Shown in pieces: positions 25,888 through 34,343 of a DNA stretch of 49,984 bases (its first letter is position 1; every line of letters starts with the position of its first letter). The position numbers and the translations under genes are program-made. The notes under the pieces are model-generated. The model worked only from the letters and a program-made list of their open reading frames with translations. It had not been told where the DNA came from and did no database searches. Source of the DNA: Pseudomonadota bacterium (lineage in GTDB: Bacteria > Bdellovibrionota_B > Oligoflexia > Oligoflexales > CAIYRB01); assembly GCA_026390445.1 (NCBI GenBank), contig JAPLFX010000095.1, positions 1 through 49,984 of the forward strand. The letters run 5' to 3'.

Positions 25888-27675
25888 ATGGGTCGCTTAT
25901 CTGGCTCTTTACTCACCGCAGTCTTGGCCGTGACTGCTTGCAAAAGCACGGGCAACGAGTCCAAGTCGGAGCCGGCTTCGCCGTCTGGCGCTGCGGCGGG
26001 GACTGCGCCGTCCGATGGCCAGGTGACCGATATCACCAAAGTCCCCGTCAGTATGTGGTCTTCGGCCCAGCGGCAGTCCACGGCCAGTTACTACTTCCTC
26101 GTCGGCGAATACGTCACTTTGAAGGAGCGCGACGCCAAAAAATCGCTGCAACTCTTTGAAACTGCCTACAGCCTCGACCCCAATCCGTTCTTGGGCGGCA
26201 AGATGTTGGCGGCGAAGGCAGCGGCCGGCGATCGCCCAGAAGCGATGCTTGAGGCGCGCAAGATGGTCCTTCTGTATCCGCGCGATGCCCAGCTGCGGTT
26301 TTTTTACGGTGAGATGTTGACCCAAGCCGGTGAACTCACCGAGGCCGTGACGCAGCTGGAAAAATGCGTCGAACTCGACCCCCACTACGAAGCCGCTTAC
26401 TTGCAGCTCGCCGATCTGTACCAAAACATGAAGCAGAGCGCCAAGGCGATCGTTGTGGCTAAGGAGCTGGTTAAGAATGCCGCCGGCTCTGTCGCAGGAT
26501 GGTCGCAGCTCAGTCGCTTGTATCTGGTCAATGGCCAGGTCAAGAACTCCTTGGTTCCTGCCCGCCGTGCCTGGGAGATGCAGAGCGCGAATCCCCAGCT
26601 GACGCAGATCTACGCCATCTCGCTGCAGTTAAACGGCAAGATGAAGCAAGCCGTACGGATGTACGAGCAGCTCTACCGTTTAGATCCCACCGACGAAGAA
26701 CTGACCTCGCGCATGGTCGAGCTGTACCGGGAGCTTGGCAATCTCGAGAGTGCGATTCAACTGCTCGACGAGATGATCAAGCAAGGCGGGCAAAGTAAGC
26801 CGGCTGTGCAGATGCAAAAGGCGATTCTGCTGTGGGAGCTCAAGCGCAACACCGAGGCGACGCAGCTGCTCGACGAACTGGTCCGCGCCTACCCGGAATC
26901 CGACCGGGTGCATTATCTAGCCGGCTTTAGCCATGAGCGGCTGCAGCAGTTCGATCAGGCTTTGGTCTACTATCACGGCATCGCCGAAGGCTCGCCGTTG
27001 TATAAGGACGGACAATTTCGCACGCTCTTGATCCTCAAAGAGCAAAAGAAAAAAGACGAGGCCTATGCTCTGGCGCAAAAGCTCCGTGACCTGCCGCAGG
27101 CAAGCTGGGAGGTGCTTGGCATTCTCGCCGATGTGTTCGCTGACACGCAGCACTACGCCGAAGCCTTGGCGGTGATCGAGGATGGCATCAAGCGCTTTCC
27201 CGATCGGTATCGATTGCTCTTTTTGAAAGGGGTGTATCAGGAGAAGGCGGGAGACCGAGACGGCTGCATTCAAACCATGCGACTCGTGCTCAAGGTCGAT
27301 CCCGACAATAGCAGCGCCTACAATTTTCTTGGCTATCTCTATGCCGAGAAGGGCGAAAATCTCGTCGAGGCGGAAAAGCTGGTACAAAAATCCCTAGCCC
27401 TAAAGCCCGACGACGGCTTCTATTTGGATTCCCTTGGCTGGGTGTATTTTCAAAAGGGTGAGCTGGGCAAGGCGGCCGCGACCCTCGACAAGGCGGCCCG
27501 CCTAGAGCCGAAGGAGGGCGTGATCTATGAGCATCTGGGCGACGTCAGAAATGCCCAAGGTGATAAGAAAGCCGCGCATGAACTTTACCGAAAGGCCCTA
27601 GGTGCCAACCTGGACGATCAAGACCGCTCGCGCATCGAGGCCAAAGCCAAGGTCATAGCGAGTCCTAGCCCATGA
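25888..27675 (+). CDS. TPR-repeat lipoprotein
   Basis: This 595-residue lipoprotein has a signal peptide with lipobox VTAC (Cys18) and a short low-complexity linker. From about residue 55 to the end it carries a long array of tetratricopeptide repeats. Examples of the hallmark W/G/Y/A/P pattern are EAAYLQLADLYQNMKQSAKA, YNFLGYLYAEKGENLVEAE and YLDSLGWVYFQKGELGKAA. TPR lipoproteins act as scaffolds for envelope complexes. AAGGAG precedes the ATG with 8-base spacing. It overlaps the next lipoprotein gene by ATGA, suggesting the two act together, as in some outer-membrane biogenesis operons (inference). Confidence 0.85.
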   Translation: MGRLSGSLLTAVLAVTACKSTGNESKSEPASPSGAAAGTAPSDGQVTDITKVPVSMWSSAQRQSTASYYFLVGEYVTLKERDAKKSLQLFETAYSLDPNPFLGGKMLAAKAAAGDRPEAMLEARKMVLLYPRDAQLRFFYGEMLTQAGELTEAVTQLEKCVELDPHYEAAYLQLADLYQNMKQSAKAIVVAKELVKNAAGSVAGWSQLSRLYLVNGQVKNSLVPARRAWEMQSANPQLTQIYAISLQLNGKMKQAVRMYEQLYRLDPTDEELTSRMVELYRELGNLESAIQLLDEMIKQGGQSKPAVQMQKAILLWELKRNTEATQLLDELVRAYPESDRVHYLAGFSHERLQQFDQALVYYHGIAEGSPLYKDGQFRTLLILKEQKKKDEAYALAQKLRDLPQASWEVLGILADVFADTQHYAEALAVIEDGIKRFPDRYRLLFLKGVYQEKAGDRDGCIQTMRLVLKVDPDNSSAYNFLGYLYAEKGENLVEAEKLVQKSLALKPDDGFYLDSLGWVYFQKGELGKAAATLDKAARLEPKEGVIYEHLGDVRNAQGDKKAAHELYRKALGANLDDQDRSRIEAKAKVIASPSP

Positions 27676-28367
27676 ATATCCTCGCGAGTGCGATACGGCG
27701 CGCGCTTGGCTTGGCCGTTCTCATCTTGGTGAGTAGCGCCTGCCAGACCTTGCCGCCACCGCCGAAGCCAGTGTTGCCAGCGGCCGTAGCCGGTTTGTTT
27801 AGCGGCTGCGGCCCGGGCGATGGTGCCGTCACGCTGCAGCTATACGCCGACGGAGCCCTGGCTGGATCGCTGGAAACGAGCTGGATGGCGCGCAGTGCGG
27901 ATGAATGGCAGGTGGAGCTGATTGATCCACTTGGACGCACCATGCTGAAGGTCCACAACCATGGAACAAGGCTCGACTTTGCTGGGCCGCTCGCCGCGCG
28001 GATGCCAACGGTCAGCGTCGATGCTGCCGGCACGCTGGCCCTAAATGGTCATCCGACGGGTATTCAACTGCGCGAAGTCCCCTGTTTACTCGCGTTTACT
28101 TATCCTAAAGCGTGGCTCTCGGCATTGGCGGAGCGCGAAGGTGAGGGCGGCAAGGTTCGCTACCTTTTTCGTCAGCCGGAGCGGAGCATGGAGCTTGAAG
28201 TTTCGTCCACTCAGCCGTCTGGCCCGACTTGCACTGACATCTTTTGGCGCGAATACCTTATACTTAGTCGCAAGCTGACGTGGTGCCTATCCGGGACCAA
28301 GCGCCGTAAGGCCAGCTTGGTGGGACTTAGCGATTATAAACTTACGTGGGTGCAGATCGATGACTGA
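27672..28367 (+). CDS. LolB-like outer-membrane lipoprotein (tentative)
   Basis: This 231-residue lipoprotein has the lipobox SSAC (Cys24) followed by a proline run. The mature part has a strand-rich pattern with WQVELIDPLGRTMLKV, reminiscent of the LolB/LolA-like fold, where lipoproteins are inserted into the outer membrane. Resemblance is limited to this pattern and to the genomic setting next to a TPR lipoprotein. Four cysteines besides the lipid-anchored one (SGCGP, VPCLL, PTCTD, TWCLS) could form disulfides. It is translationally coupled to the TPR gene and overlaps the next gene by 8 bases. Confidence 0.45.
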   Translation: MNILASAIRRALGLAVLILVSSACQTLPPPPKPVLPAAVAGLFSGCGPGDGAVTLQLYADGALAGSLETSWMARSADEWQVELIDPLGRTMLKVHNHGTRLDFAGPLAARMPTVSVDAAGTLALNGHPTGIQLREVPCLLAFTYPKAWLSALAEREGEGGKVRYLFRQPERSMELEVSSTQPSGPTCTDIFWREYLILSRKLTWCLSGTKRRKASLVGLSDYKLTWVQIDD

Positions 28368-28842
28368 TGGCATCAACCATAGCTGCAGCGTGCGACTCCT
28401 CGAGGCTTTGGCAGCTAAGGGCGTGGTCAGCGCCACCAACCGCCAGGTGGTGCAAGGGTTTATGCAGACCTGGGATGTCAGCGCTTATCACGGCCTGCTC
28501 TTGACCAAGCTGCTCGCTGAAGAGGAGTTGGCTGACGCCCTGGCTATGGCCCTGAAGCTGCCGCGAGTCTATCATTTTGTTGGTGCCCAGCTCGATCTAG
28601 TCGCCTTGAGCGTGATCGACTTCAACCGAGCGAGAGGCTGGGAGTGCTTACCCATAAAGGGATCCGATGGTGGCCTGGTGGTGGTCTTTGCCGATGCCAG
28701 TCGAAGTGACCGGATTAGCGAGATCAAACAGGGGCTTAAGCAGGAATTCACCTTGGCAGTGGCAACGCTTAGCGCTACTCTTAAAGCGATTGACGAGCTC
28801 TATCCGCTGGCGGCCCAGCTACCAAGTCTCTATGGCCGGTGA
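28360..28842 (+). CDS. stand-alone MshEN/GspE N-terminal domain protein
   Basis: This 160-residue protein resembles the N-terminal MshEN domain of type II secretion and type IV pilus ATPases, without any ATPase attached. The family pattern is LLLTKLLAEEELADALAMAL, LPRV.HF, LDLVALSVIDFNRARGWECL and GGLVVVFADAS, ending with a helix and IDELYP. In MshE this domain binds cyclic di-GMP; whether the binding residues are kept cannot be judged by eye. It overlaps the LolB-like gene by 8 bases and the possible GTG start of the next gene, so it is part of the same transcript. Confidence 0.7.
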   Translation: MTDGINHSCSVRLLEALAAKGVVSATNRQVVQGFMQTWDVSAYHGLLLTKLLAEEELADALAMALKLPRVYHFVGAQLDLVALSVIDFNRARGWECLPIKGSDGGLVVVFADASRSDRISEIKQGLKQEFTLAVATLSATLKAIDELYPLAAQLPSLYGR

Positions 28843-28880
28843 GCCCAGGTACCCCGCACGCAGATTCAGACGGTGATTCA

Positions 28881-29876
28881 ATGACCGAACCCTTGCTCCG
28901 CGTCGACCACTTGGTGACCAGCTTTCGTACGGAGCGCGGCACCATCCGCGCGGTCGACGATATCAGCTTTACCGTGAATAAAGGCCAAACCGTTGGTTTG
29001 GTTGGCGAGAGCGGCTGCGGCAAGAGCGTGACCTCGCTATCGATCCTGCGTCTGATCCAGTCGCCGCCAGGCGCCATTGCTGATACTAGTCGGATCCTGC
29101 TTGGCGACACCGACATCCTCAAGCTCAGCGAAGCGGGCATGCGGGGAGTCCGCGGTAACCGCATCAGTATGATCTTTCAAGAGCCGATGACGAGCCTCAA
29201 TCCGGTGTTTACCATCGGCGATCAAATCGGTGAGGTGTTTCGGATCCATCTTGGCGATAGCAAGAAGGTCGCACGGGAAAAGGCCATCGCCATGCTGCGA
29301 CTCGTGCGCATGCCGGCGCCAGAGCAGCGCGTCGACGAGTATCCGCATCAGCTCTCGGGCGGCATGCGCCAACGCGTGATGATCGCGATGGCGTTGGCCT
29401 GTCGGCCCGAGTTGTTGATCGCCGATGAACCGACGACCGCGCTTGACGTCACCATTCAGGCGCAGATTCTCGACTTGATGGCGCAGCTGCAGCAAGAATT
29501 AAACATGGCTATTTTACTGATCACCCATGACCTCGGCGTCGTCGCCGAGGTGTGCGACTTCGTGCTCGTCATGTACGCGGGCAAGATCGTTGAAAAAGCC
29601 AGTGTCGAGCAGATTTTTCGCACGCCTAAGCATCCGTATACGGTGGGGCTGCTCGGCAGTATTCCTCGTCTTGGCCACAAGACGGAGTACCTTCCGACGA
29701 TTGAAGGCGCAGTGCCGAGTTTGGCCGATTTGCCGCGCGGCTGCCGGTTTCAGGCGCGTTGCACCAAGGTTCATGACCGTTGCCTGCGGCAAGAACCGAC
29801 CCTTGAAGATGTCGGAGCCGAGCAGCAGGTGGCGTGTTGGTTGCATGTAAAAGGCGGCGATGATCGGATAGATTGA
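28881..29876 (+). CDS. peptide ABC transporter ATPase (DppD/OppD family)
   Basis: This is the ATP-binding subunit, about 331 residues, of a dipeptide/oligopeptide/nickel importer. Walker A is [12 protein letters not shown]-loop [11 protein letters not shown], signature [15 protein letters not shown], Walker [14 protein letters not shown], and switch His in [11 protein letters not shown]. The C-terminal oligo_HPY region with clustered cysteines (GCRFQARC...C) is the usual Fe-S-like motif of the family. ATG 28881 fits family N-termini; GTG 28839 would overlap the previous stop. The permease and binding-protein genes are not here. Confidence 0.92.
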   Translation: MTEPLLRVDHLVTSFRTERGTIRAVDDISFTVNKGQTVGLVGESGCGKSVTSLSILRLIQSPPGAIADTSRILLGDTDILKLSEAGMRGVRGNRISMIFQEPMTSLNPVFTIGDQIGEVFRIHLGDSKKVAREKAIAMLRLVRMPAPEQRVDEYPHQLSGGMRQRVMIAMALACRPELLIADEPTTALDVTIQAQILDLMAQLQQELNMAILLITHDLGVVAEVCDFVLVMYAGKIVEKASVEQIFRTPKHPYTVGLLGSIPRLGHKTEYLPTIEGAVPSLADLPRGCRFQARCTKVHDRCLRQEPTLEDVGAEQQVACWLHVKGGDDRID

Positions 29877-29905
29877 AGCAATTGTTTGGCCGAGGTGCCC
29901 ATACT

Positions 29906-30886
29906 ATGCAAGAGTCTCCCCTGCTTGAAGTCAGGCAGCTAAAAAAGCATTTTCCGATCAAGGGCGGACTGCTCGGTCGGACTGTGGAAAGGGTGCATGC
30001 TGTAGACGGCGTCAGTTTAACCCTGCGTCGGGGGGAAACGCTTGGACTCGTCGGCGAGTCGGGCTGTGGTAAGTCGACGCTTGGCCGGACCATCCTACGC
30101 CTCTACGAACCCACCTCTGGCCAACTGAGCTTTGCTGGCGTCGATTTGCTTGGACTCAGCCCGAAGCAGCTGCGTCATCAGCGGCGCGACATGCAGATCA
30201 TCTTCCAAGACCCATTCTCCTCGCTCAATCCACGTATGACCGTTGGTCACGTGTTGGCCGAACCATTTTTGATCCACCGCATTGGCACGCGGCAGGAACT
30301 GGATGGTCGCATCCGCACCTTGCTGGAAACGGTTGGGCTACCCGCTGAGGCGGCCGACAGGTATCCGCATGAATTTTCTGGTGGGCAACGCCAGCGCATC
30401 GGCATTGCCAGGGCGATTGCCTTAAATCCCAAGCTGATCGTCGCCGATGAACCGGTCAGTGCGCTCGACGTGTCGATCCAGTCGCAGATTCTCAACCTAC
30501 TCGTGGACCTGCGCAAAAACCTCGGTCTATCCTATCTTTTTGTCGCCCATGATCTGGCGGTGATCGAACATATCAGCGACCAGGTGGCGGTGATGTATTT
30601 GGGTAAGATCGTCGAGTACACCTCCGGTGATGAGTTGTATGCGAAGCCGTCGCATCCCTATACCAGAGCACTGATCTCCGCGATTCCTGTGCCAAGCCTG
30701 GACGTCAAGAAGGCCCGTCAAGTGCTAAAAGGCGACGTGCCTAGTCCGATTAATCCGCCGAGCGGCTGTCATTTTCATCCGCGTTGCCCACTCGCGACCA
30801 AGCGGTGCAGTGTCGAGGCGCCTGAGTTGCGCGACATTGGCACCGCTAAAAAACAACATTTGGTTTCCTGTCACTATGCCCAGTAA
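29906..30886 (+). CDS. peptide ABC transporter ATPase (DppF/OppF family)
   Basis: This partner ATPase of about 326 residues has Walker [12 protein letters not shown], the Q-loop region [13 protein letters not shown], signature [14 protein letters not shown], Walker [14 protein letters not shown], and VAHDLAVIE. The oligo_HPY tail is [18 protein letters not shown]. The N-terminal insert [10 protein letters not shown] is typical of the F-type subunit. ATG 29906 is preceded by GAGGTG. The last ten bases overlap murG. D and F subunits without B, C and A nearby imply that the other components are encoded elsewhere. Confidence 0.92.
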   Translation: MQESPLLEVRQLKKHFPIKGGLLGRTVERVHAVDGVSLTLRRGETLGLVGESGCGKSTLGRTILRLYEPTSGQLSFAGVDLLGLSPKQLRHQRRDMQIIFQDPFSSLNPRMTVGHVLAEPFLIHRIGTRQELDGRIRTLLETVGLPAEAADRYPHEFSGGQRQRIGIARAIALNPKLIVADEPVSALDVSIQSQILNLLVDLRKNLGLSYLFVAHDLAVIEHISDQVAVMYLGKIVEYTSGDELYAKPSHPYTRALISAIPVPSLDVKKARQVLKGDVPSPINPPSGCHFHPRCPLATKRCSVEAPELRDIGTAKKQHLVSCHYAQ

Positions 30887-31985
30887 CCTGTCACACCCAT
30901 TGGTCGTTTGTCTGACCGGCGGCGGCACCGCCGGGCATGTAACGCCGCATTTTGCCTTGCTCCCGGGGATCAAGGCGCGGGGATGGCGGGTGTTTTACAT
31001 TGGTTCGAGTGGGATCGAACGCGGCCTGGTCGAGGCTCAAGGAATCCCCTTTACCGAGGTGGCCACTGGTAAACTCCGGCGCTACCGTAGCTGGCGCAAC
31101 GTCGCCGATGTGTTTAAGGTCGCTCTAGGCTGTGTCCAAGCCCTGATGTTGTTGTTGAAGCAGCGGCCAAATGTCGTGTTTAGCAAGGGGGGCTTTGTCG
31201 CCGTCCCGGTCGCATGGGCAGCCTGGCTGCTGCGCATACCAGTCGTATCGCATGAGTCGGACGTGACCCCGGGCCTGGCGACGCGACTCATCCAGCCCGT
31301 TGCCAAACGCATCGTCTACACCTTCGCTGAGACGGGAGCACTGCTGCGCGGGCCTAGCGAGCAAGTGGGCACTCCGGTGCGCGACGACCTTCTGCGCGGC
31401 GACCGGGCACGTGGCCTAAAATTATGTGGCTTTAGTGAGGACGTGGCCGTCGCGCCGGACCTGCCCACCTATCTGGTCATGGGAGGCAGCCAGGGCGCGC
31501 TCAAGATCAATACAGCCTTGTTGGAGATTTTGCCGTCGCTTTTGGCTCATGCCAGGGTGATTCACCTGACTGGCGCTGGCAAAGGACTGGCCTTTAGCCA
31601 TCCGCGCTACAGGGGATTTGAATTTGTTGGCCCAGAGCTCAAGGATTTATTTGCCGCCGCTGATTTTGTCGTCAGTCGGGCGGGGGCCAACTCCATCTTT
31701 GAAATACTTAGCCTTAGAAAGCCGATGTTGCTTATCCCCCTGGAACAGGGTAGCCGTGGCGATCAAGCGGTCAATGCGGCGGCCTTTGCGAAAGCCGGCT
31801 GGGCGCTGGTGCAGCGAGAGGGCGACTTGAGCGCTGCGGTGTTTGGGCAAAGGCTGCAGGATTTGGCCGAGGCGGCACCGGCGATGGTGCAAAAGCAGTC
31901 CGAGTACGATGGGAAGGGGGCCGCGGTGAAGATTCTTGATGTACTTTCTGCCGTGGCGACCCCGGTGAGCCCACCGCCTCCTTGA
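30876..31985 (+). CDS. murG: MurG lipid II-forming N-acetylglucosaminyltransferase
   Basis: This 369-residue enzyme of glycosyltransferase family 28 (GT-B fold) transfers GlcNAc from UDP-GlcNAc to lipid I, completing lipid II. The glycine-rich loop is [15 protein letters not shown]. The acceptor-side segments are [21 protein letters not shown] and [13 protein letters not shown]. The C-domain has [12 protein letters not shown], and the nucleotide-sugar site is [26 protein letters not shown] 30876 overlaps the oppF-type gene end by 11 bases. It is isolated from the usual mur/dcw cluster. A short CGCCTC/GAGGCG hairpin spans the stop codon. Confidence 0.9.
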   Translation: MPSNLSHPLVVCLTGGGTAGHVTPHFALLPGIKARGWRVFYIGSSGIERGLVEAQGIPFTEVATGKLRRYRSWRNVADVFKVALGCVQALMLLLKQRPNVVFSKGGFVAVPVAWAAWLLRIPVVSHESDVTPGLATRLIQPVAKRIVYTFAETGALLRGPSEQVGTPVRDDLLRGDRARGLKLCGFSEDVAVAPDLPTYLVMGGSQGALKINTALLEILPSLLAHARVIHLTGAGKGLAFSHPRYRGFEFVGPELKDLFAAADFVVSRAGANSIFEILSLRKPMLLIPLEQGSRGDQAVNAAAFAKAGWALVQREGDLSAAVFGQRLQDLAEAAPAMVQKQSEYDGKGAAVKILDVLSAVATPVSPPPP

Positions 31986-32012
31986 GGCGCGACCAACCGA
32001 TGGGAGTGACCG

Positions 32013-32807
32013 ATGGGGGTGATGCAGATGATTAGATCGTTTTTGCCGGCGCTGTGCCTTGCCTTCGTGTTAGGGAATCCACTTGCCGCCGTTGCTTCGG
32101 CGCAGGCGACGACCGACGCCACTGCGCAAAGTGGCTACCAGGAAGCGGTGCGGTCGCAGATGCAGGAACTTGTTCGCAGCGCCATTGCTGATTTTTTTAG
32201 GCAAAATGGCCGCGATGTACCTGGACAGATCGATGTTAAAAGTCGCGCTGATTTTGATTTAACTAAGTCCGAGCCACGACTACGTGAGTTGGCGCTTGAT
32301 GTGTCGATGACTTCGGACCAGCCGGCGGCGGTGCTGCGCGAAGCGCGTCAGCGCATTATGCGAACCTTGCGTGGCAATGGCTTTCGTTTTGAAGCGGCGT
32401 CGACACCAGCAGAGGCGCTGATGCCGCAGGTCAAACTGAATCTTGAAGTCGTCGGAGTCGAACGCCTCGACCAAGTCAATGGCGTCCGCGAATATGCCAT
32501 CTTAGCCGCGCTTTGCGCTGGGTTTGTCGCCTTTGCCGTGGTCGCGATTTTGGTGGTCCTTCAGCCTTTGCGCCGTCGGCGCCGACCGAGTGGTGCCAAG
32601 CAGGGGACATCTACTGAGTCCTCAGACGAGCCTCTGCCAGGCAAATCATTGGCTGGGTCAGGGCCGCGTCCCGAGTGGCCGGTCGTAGGCCTGCCGCCGC
32701 TGCCGCGTGAGTCGATGCTGGTCCAAGGCGATGCAGGTGGACTGCCGCCATTGCACGCCGCCGCGTCGGTTTTAGACGTTGCCCAAGCGGACTTAGAACT
32801 TGTCTGA
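32013..32807 (+). CDS. signal-peptide protein with one C-terminal transmembrane segment
   Basis: This 264-residue protein is not assigned to a family. A signal peptide (about 1-30, cleavage after VASA) leads to a periplasmic domain of about 130 residues with alternating basic and acidic positions (RSQMQELVRSAIADFFRQNG). A single membrane helix (about 166-188, ILAALCAGFVAFAVVAILVV) is then followed by a basic stop-transfer RRRRR and a cytoplasmic Pro/Ser-rich tail. The layout loosely recalls secretion or flagellar ring components, but no signature motif supports that. GGGAG lies before ATG 32013. Its stop overlaps the next gene's start. Confidence 0.55.
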   Translation: MGVMQMIRSFLPALCLAFVLGNPLAAVASAQATTDATAQSGYQEAVRSQMQELVRSAIADFFRQNGRDVPGQIDVKSRADFDLTKSEPRLRELALDVSMTSDQPAAVLREARQRIMRTLRGNGFRFEAASTPAEALMPQVKLNLEVVGVERLDQVNGVREYAILAALCAGFVAFAVVAILVVLQPLRRRRRPSGAKQGTSTESSDEPLPGKSLAGSGPRPEWPVVGLPPLPRESMLVQGDAGGLPPLHAAASVLDVAQADLELV

Positions 32808-34080
32808 GCAGCTAGCACCCTTGGTCGTGGTGGGTGGGGGCGCGGCCGGATATTTTGCCGCCATTCGTTTGGCGGAGCTAGTCGCTGGGCGCCCGGTGAT
32901 GTTGCTGGAGGCGACGCAAAAGGTTCTCACCAAGGTGAGGATTTCTGGCGGAGGTCGCTGCAATGTGACGCATCACTGCTTTGATCCTGGGACATTGACG
33001 GCAAATTATCCGCGTGGGGCCAGGGAGCTGCGCTCATGTTTTACGCGGTTTCAACCCCGCGACACGGTCGCCTGGTTTGCGGCGCGCGGCGTCCAGCTAA
33101 AGACCGAGGCCGATGGACGCATGTTTCCCATCACCGATGATTCGCGCACTATTTCTGACGCCCTCGAACTGGCGGCGCGCCAAGCGAGGGTGGAGGTGCG
33201 ACTTGGTGCTAGCGTGCAGGCGCTGGAGCCACTGGAAACTTTAGCACCAGCGATGTCATCTTGCGGCCGCTTCAAGCTGCGCCTCAAGGATAGTCAGGAG
33301 CTGGTCGCAGCTGCCGTTTTACTCGCAACTGGAAGTGCGCCTGCGGGCTTGCAACTTGCATCATATGCGGGACATGTGGTCGATCCGCATGTGCCTTCGT
33401 TGTTTACCTTTAATGTCAAAGATGAGCGGATCTCTGGTCTTGCCGGTATCGCTTTTGCCGAGGTTAAGCTGAGTTTAGGCGTTGGTGACGGTAAAGAACG
33501 ACTCGAACGCAGCGGCCCCTTGCTGATCACCCACTGGGGACTAAGCGGCCCAGCCGTCCTCAAGCTTTCTGCCTTTGGCGCGATCCTGCTTCATGCCAAC
33601 GCTTATAAAGCGGAATTGAAGATCAACTTTTTACCTCAGTTGAGTGCGGCGCAGATCGAGCTTGAGCTGCGTAACTTCAAGCACAGTGCGGCAAAAAAGC
33701 AGGTGGCCAAGCACCCGCCCTTTCCCGAGTTGCCGCGGCGCTTCTGGCAGCAACTCGTCGTCAGCTTGAAGATCGACCCAGAGCTGGTCTATGCCGATTT
33801 GTCCAAGACGGATATCCAAAGCTTGGTGGTCGAGCTTAGTCAAGGGCGTTATGCGATTCATGGTAAGGGTGTCTTTAAGGATGAGTTCGTTTCGGCCGGT
33901 GGTGTGACCTTGAAGGAGGTTGATTTTCGCCGCATGGAAAGTCGCGTAGTGCCGGGCTTGTTCTTTGCCGGGGAGGTGCTGGCAGTTGATGGCATCACCG
34001 GTGGGTTTAACTTTCAGGCGGCTTGGACTACGGCTTGGATTGCGGCGACGGCGATGGCTGAGACGGTGACGGGGTCTTAG
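32800..34080 (+). CDS. YhiN/HI0933-family FAD-dependent oxidoreductase
   Basis: This 426-residue flavoprotein has the N-terminal dinucleotide motif VVVGGGAAGYFAA and the family hallmark KVRISGGGRCNVTH. The internal GRMFPITDDSRTI segment and the C-terminal FAD-closing GGFNFQAAWTTAW are also present. Members reduce unknown substrates (BaiN is one described member), and the specific role here is unknown. The TTG start overlaps the upstream stop by a few bases. This is the last gene of the long plus-strand run; a 263-base convergent gap follows. Confidence 0.88.
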   Translation: MSEQLAPLVVVGGGAAGYFAAIRLAELVAGRPVMLLEATQKVLTKVRISGGGRCNVTHHCFDPGTLTANYPRGARELRSCFTRFQPRDTVAWFAARGVQLKTEADGRMFPITDDSRTISDALELAARQARVEVRLGASVQALEPLETLAPAMSSCGRFKLRLKDSQELVAAAVLLATGSAPAGLQLASYAGHVVDPHVPSLFTFNVKDERISGLAGIAFAEVKLSLGVGDGKERLERSGPLLITHWGLSGPAVLKLSAFGAILLHANAYKAELKINFLPQLSAAQIELELRNFKHSAAKKQVAKHPPFPELPRRFWQQLVVSLKIDPELVYADLSKTDIQSLVVELSQGRYAIHGKGVFKDEFVSAGGVTLKEVDFRRMESRVVPGLFFAGEVLAVDGITGGFNFQAAWTTAWIAATAMAETVTGS

Positions 34081-34151
34081 CTCGACTTTTGCCCTTTTTT
34101 AGGAGGTGTACCAAAGCCTCTGAACACGGGCGCATAGGTCGGTGAGATCCC

Positions 34152-34202
34152 GCGCACCGAAGTCCGCGTTTACTGCAGTGCCCCGGCGCACCGATGTCCG
34201 CG
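34152..34202. repeat. pair of 17-base direct repeats in the convergent gap
   Basis: GCGCACCGAAGTCCGCG (34152-34168) recurs as GCGCACCGATGTCCGCG (34186-34202), identical at 16 of 17 positions and 17 bases apart (end to start). The function is unknown. Confidence 0.7.
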
Positions 34203-34230
34203 ATTAGATTCGCGCCTAGAATCCAGCCAT

Positions 34231-34302
34231 CCTGCCTTCCCGGCCTCCCAGTTTTTGGGCAGCGGCTTTTATTCCGCGCATCTGGGAGGAAGGAAAGGCA
34301 GG
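34231..34302. repeat. long imperfect inverted repeat between convergent genes
   Basis: The left arm is 34231-34251 and the right arm 34282-34302, each 21 bases; 18 positions pair, with a 30-base spacer. Pairing extends outward for about five more positions with one mismatch. The arms begin CCTGCCTT and end CTCCCAG. No T-tract follows either way, so it is not a textbook terminator, but it could end transcription from both sides or be a dispersed intergenic repeat element. The remainder of 34081-34343 has no gene. Confidence 0.65.
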
Positions 34303-34343
34303 AGGGCAGCGTTTTTGCAGCAAAGCCACCCGACCATAGTAGC

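Noticed and set aside
31975-31989. CGCCTC/GAGGCG hairpin at the murG stop as a terminator
   Set aside because: No T-tract follows and the next gene is only about 25 bases on.
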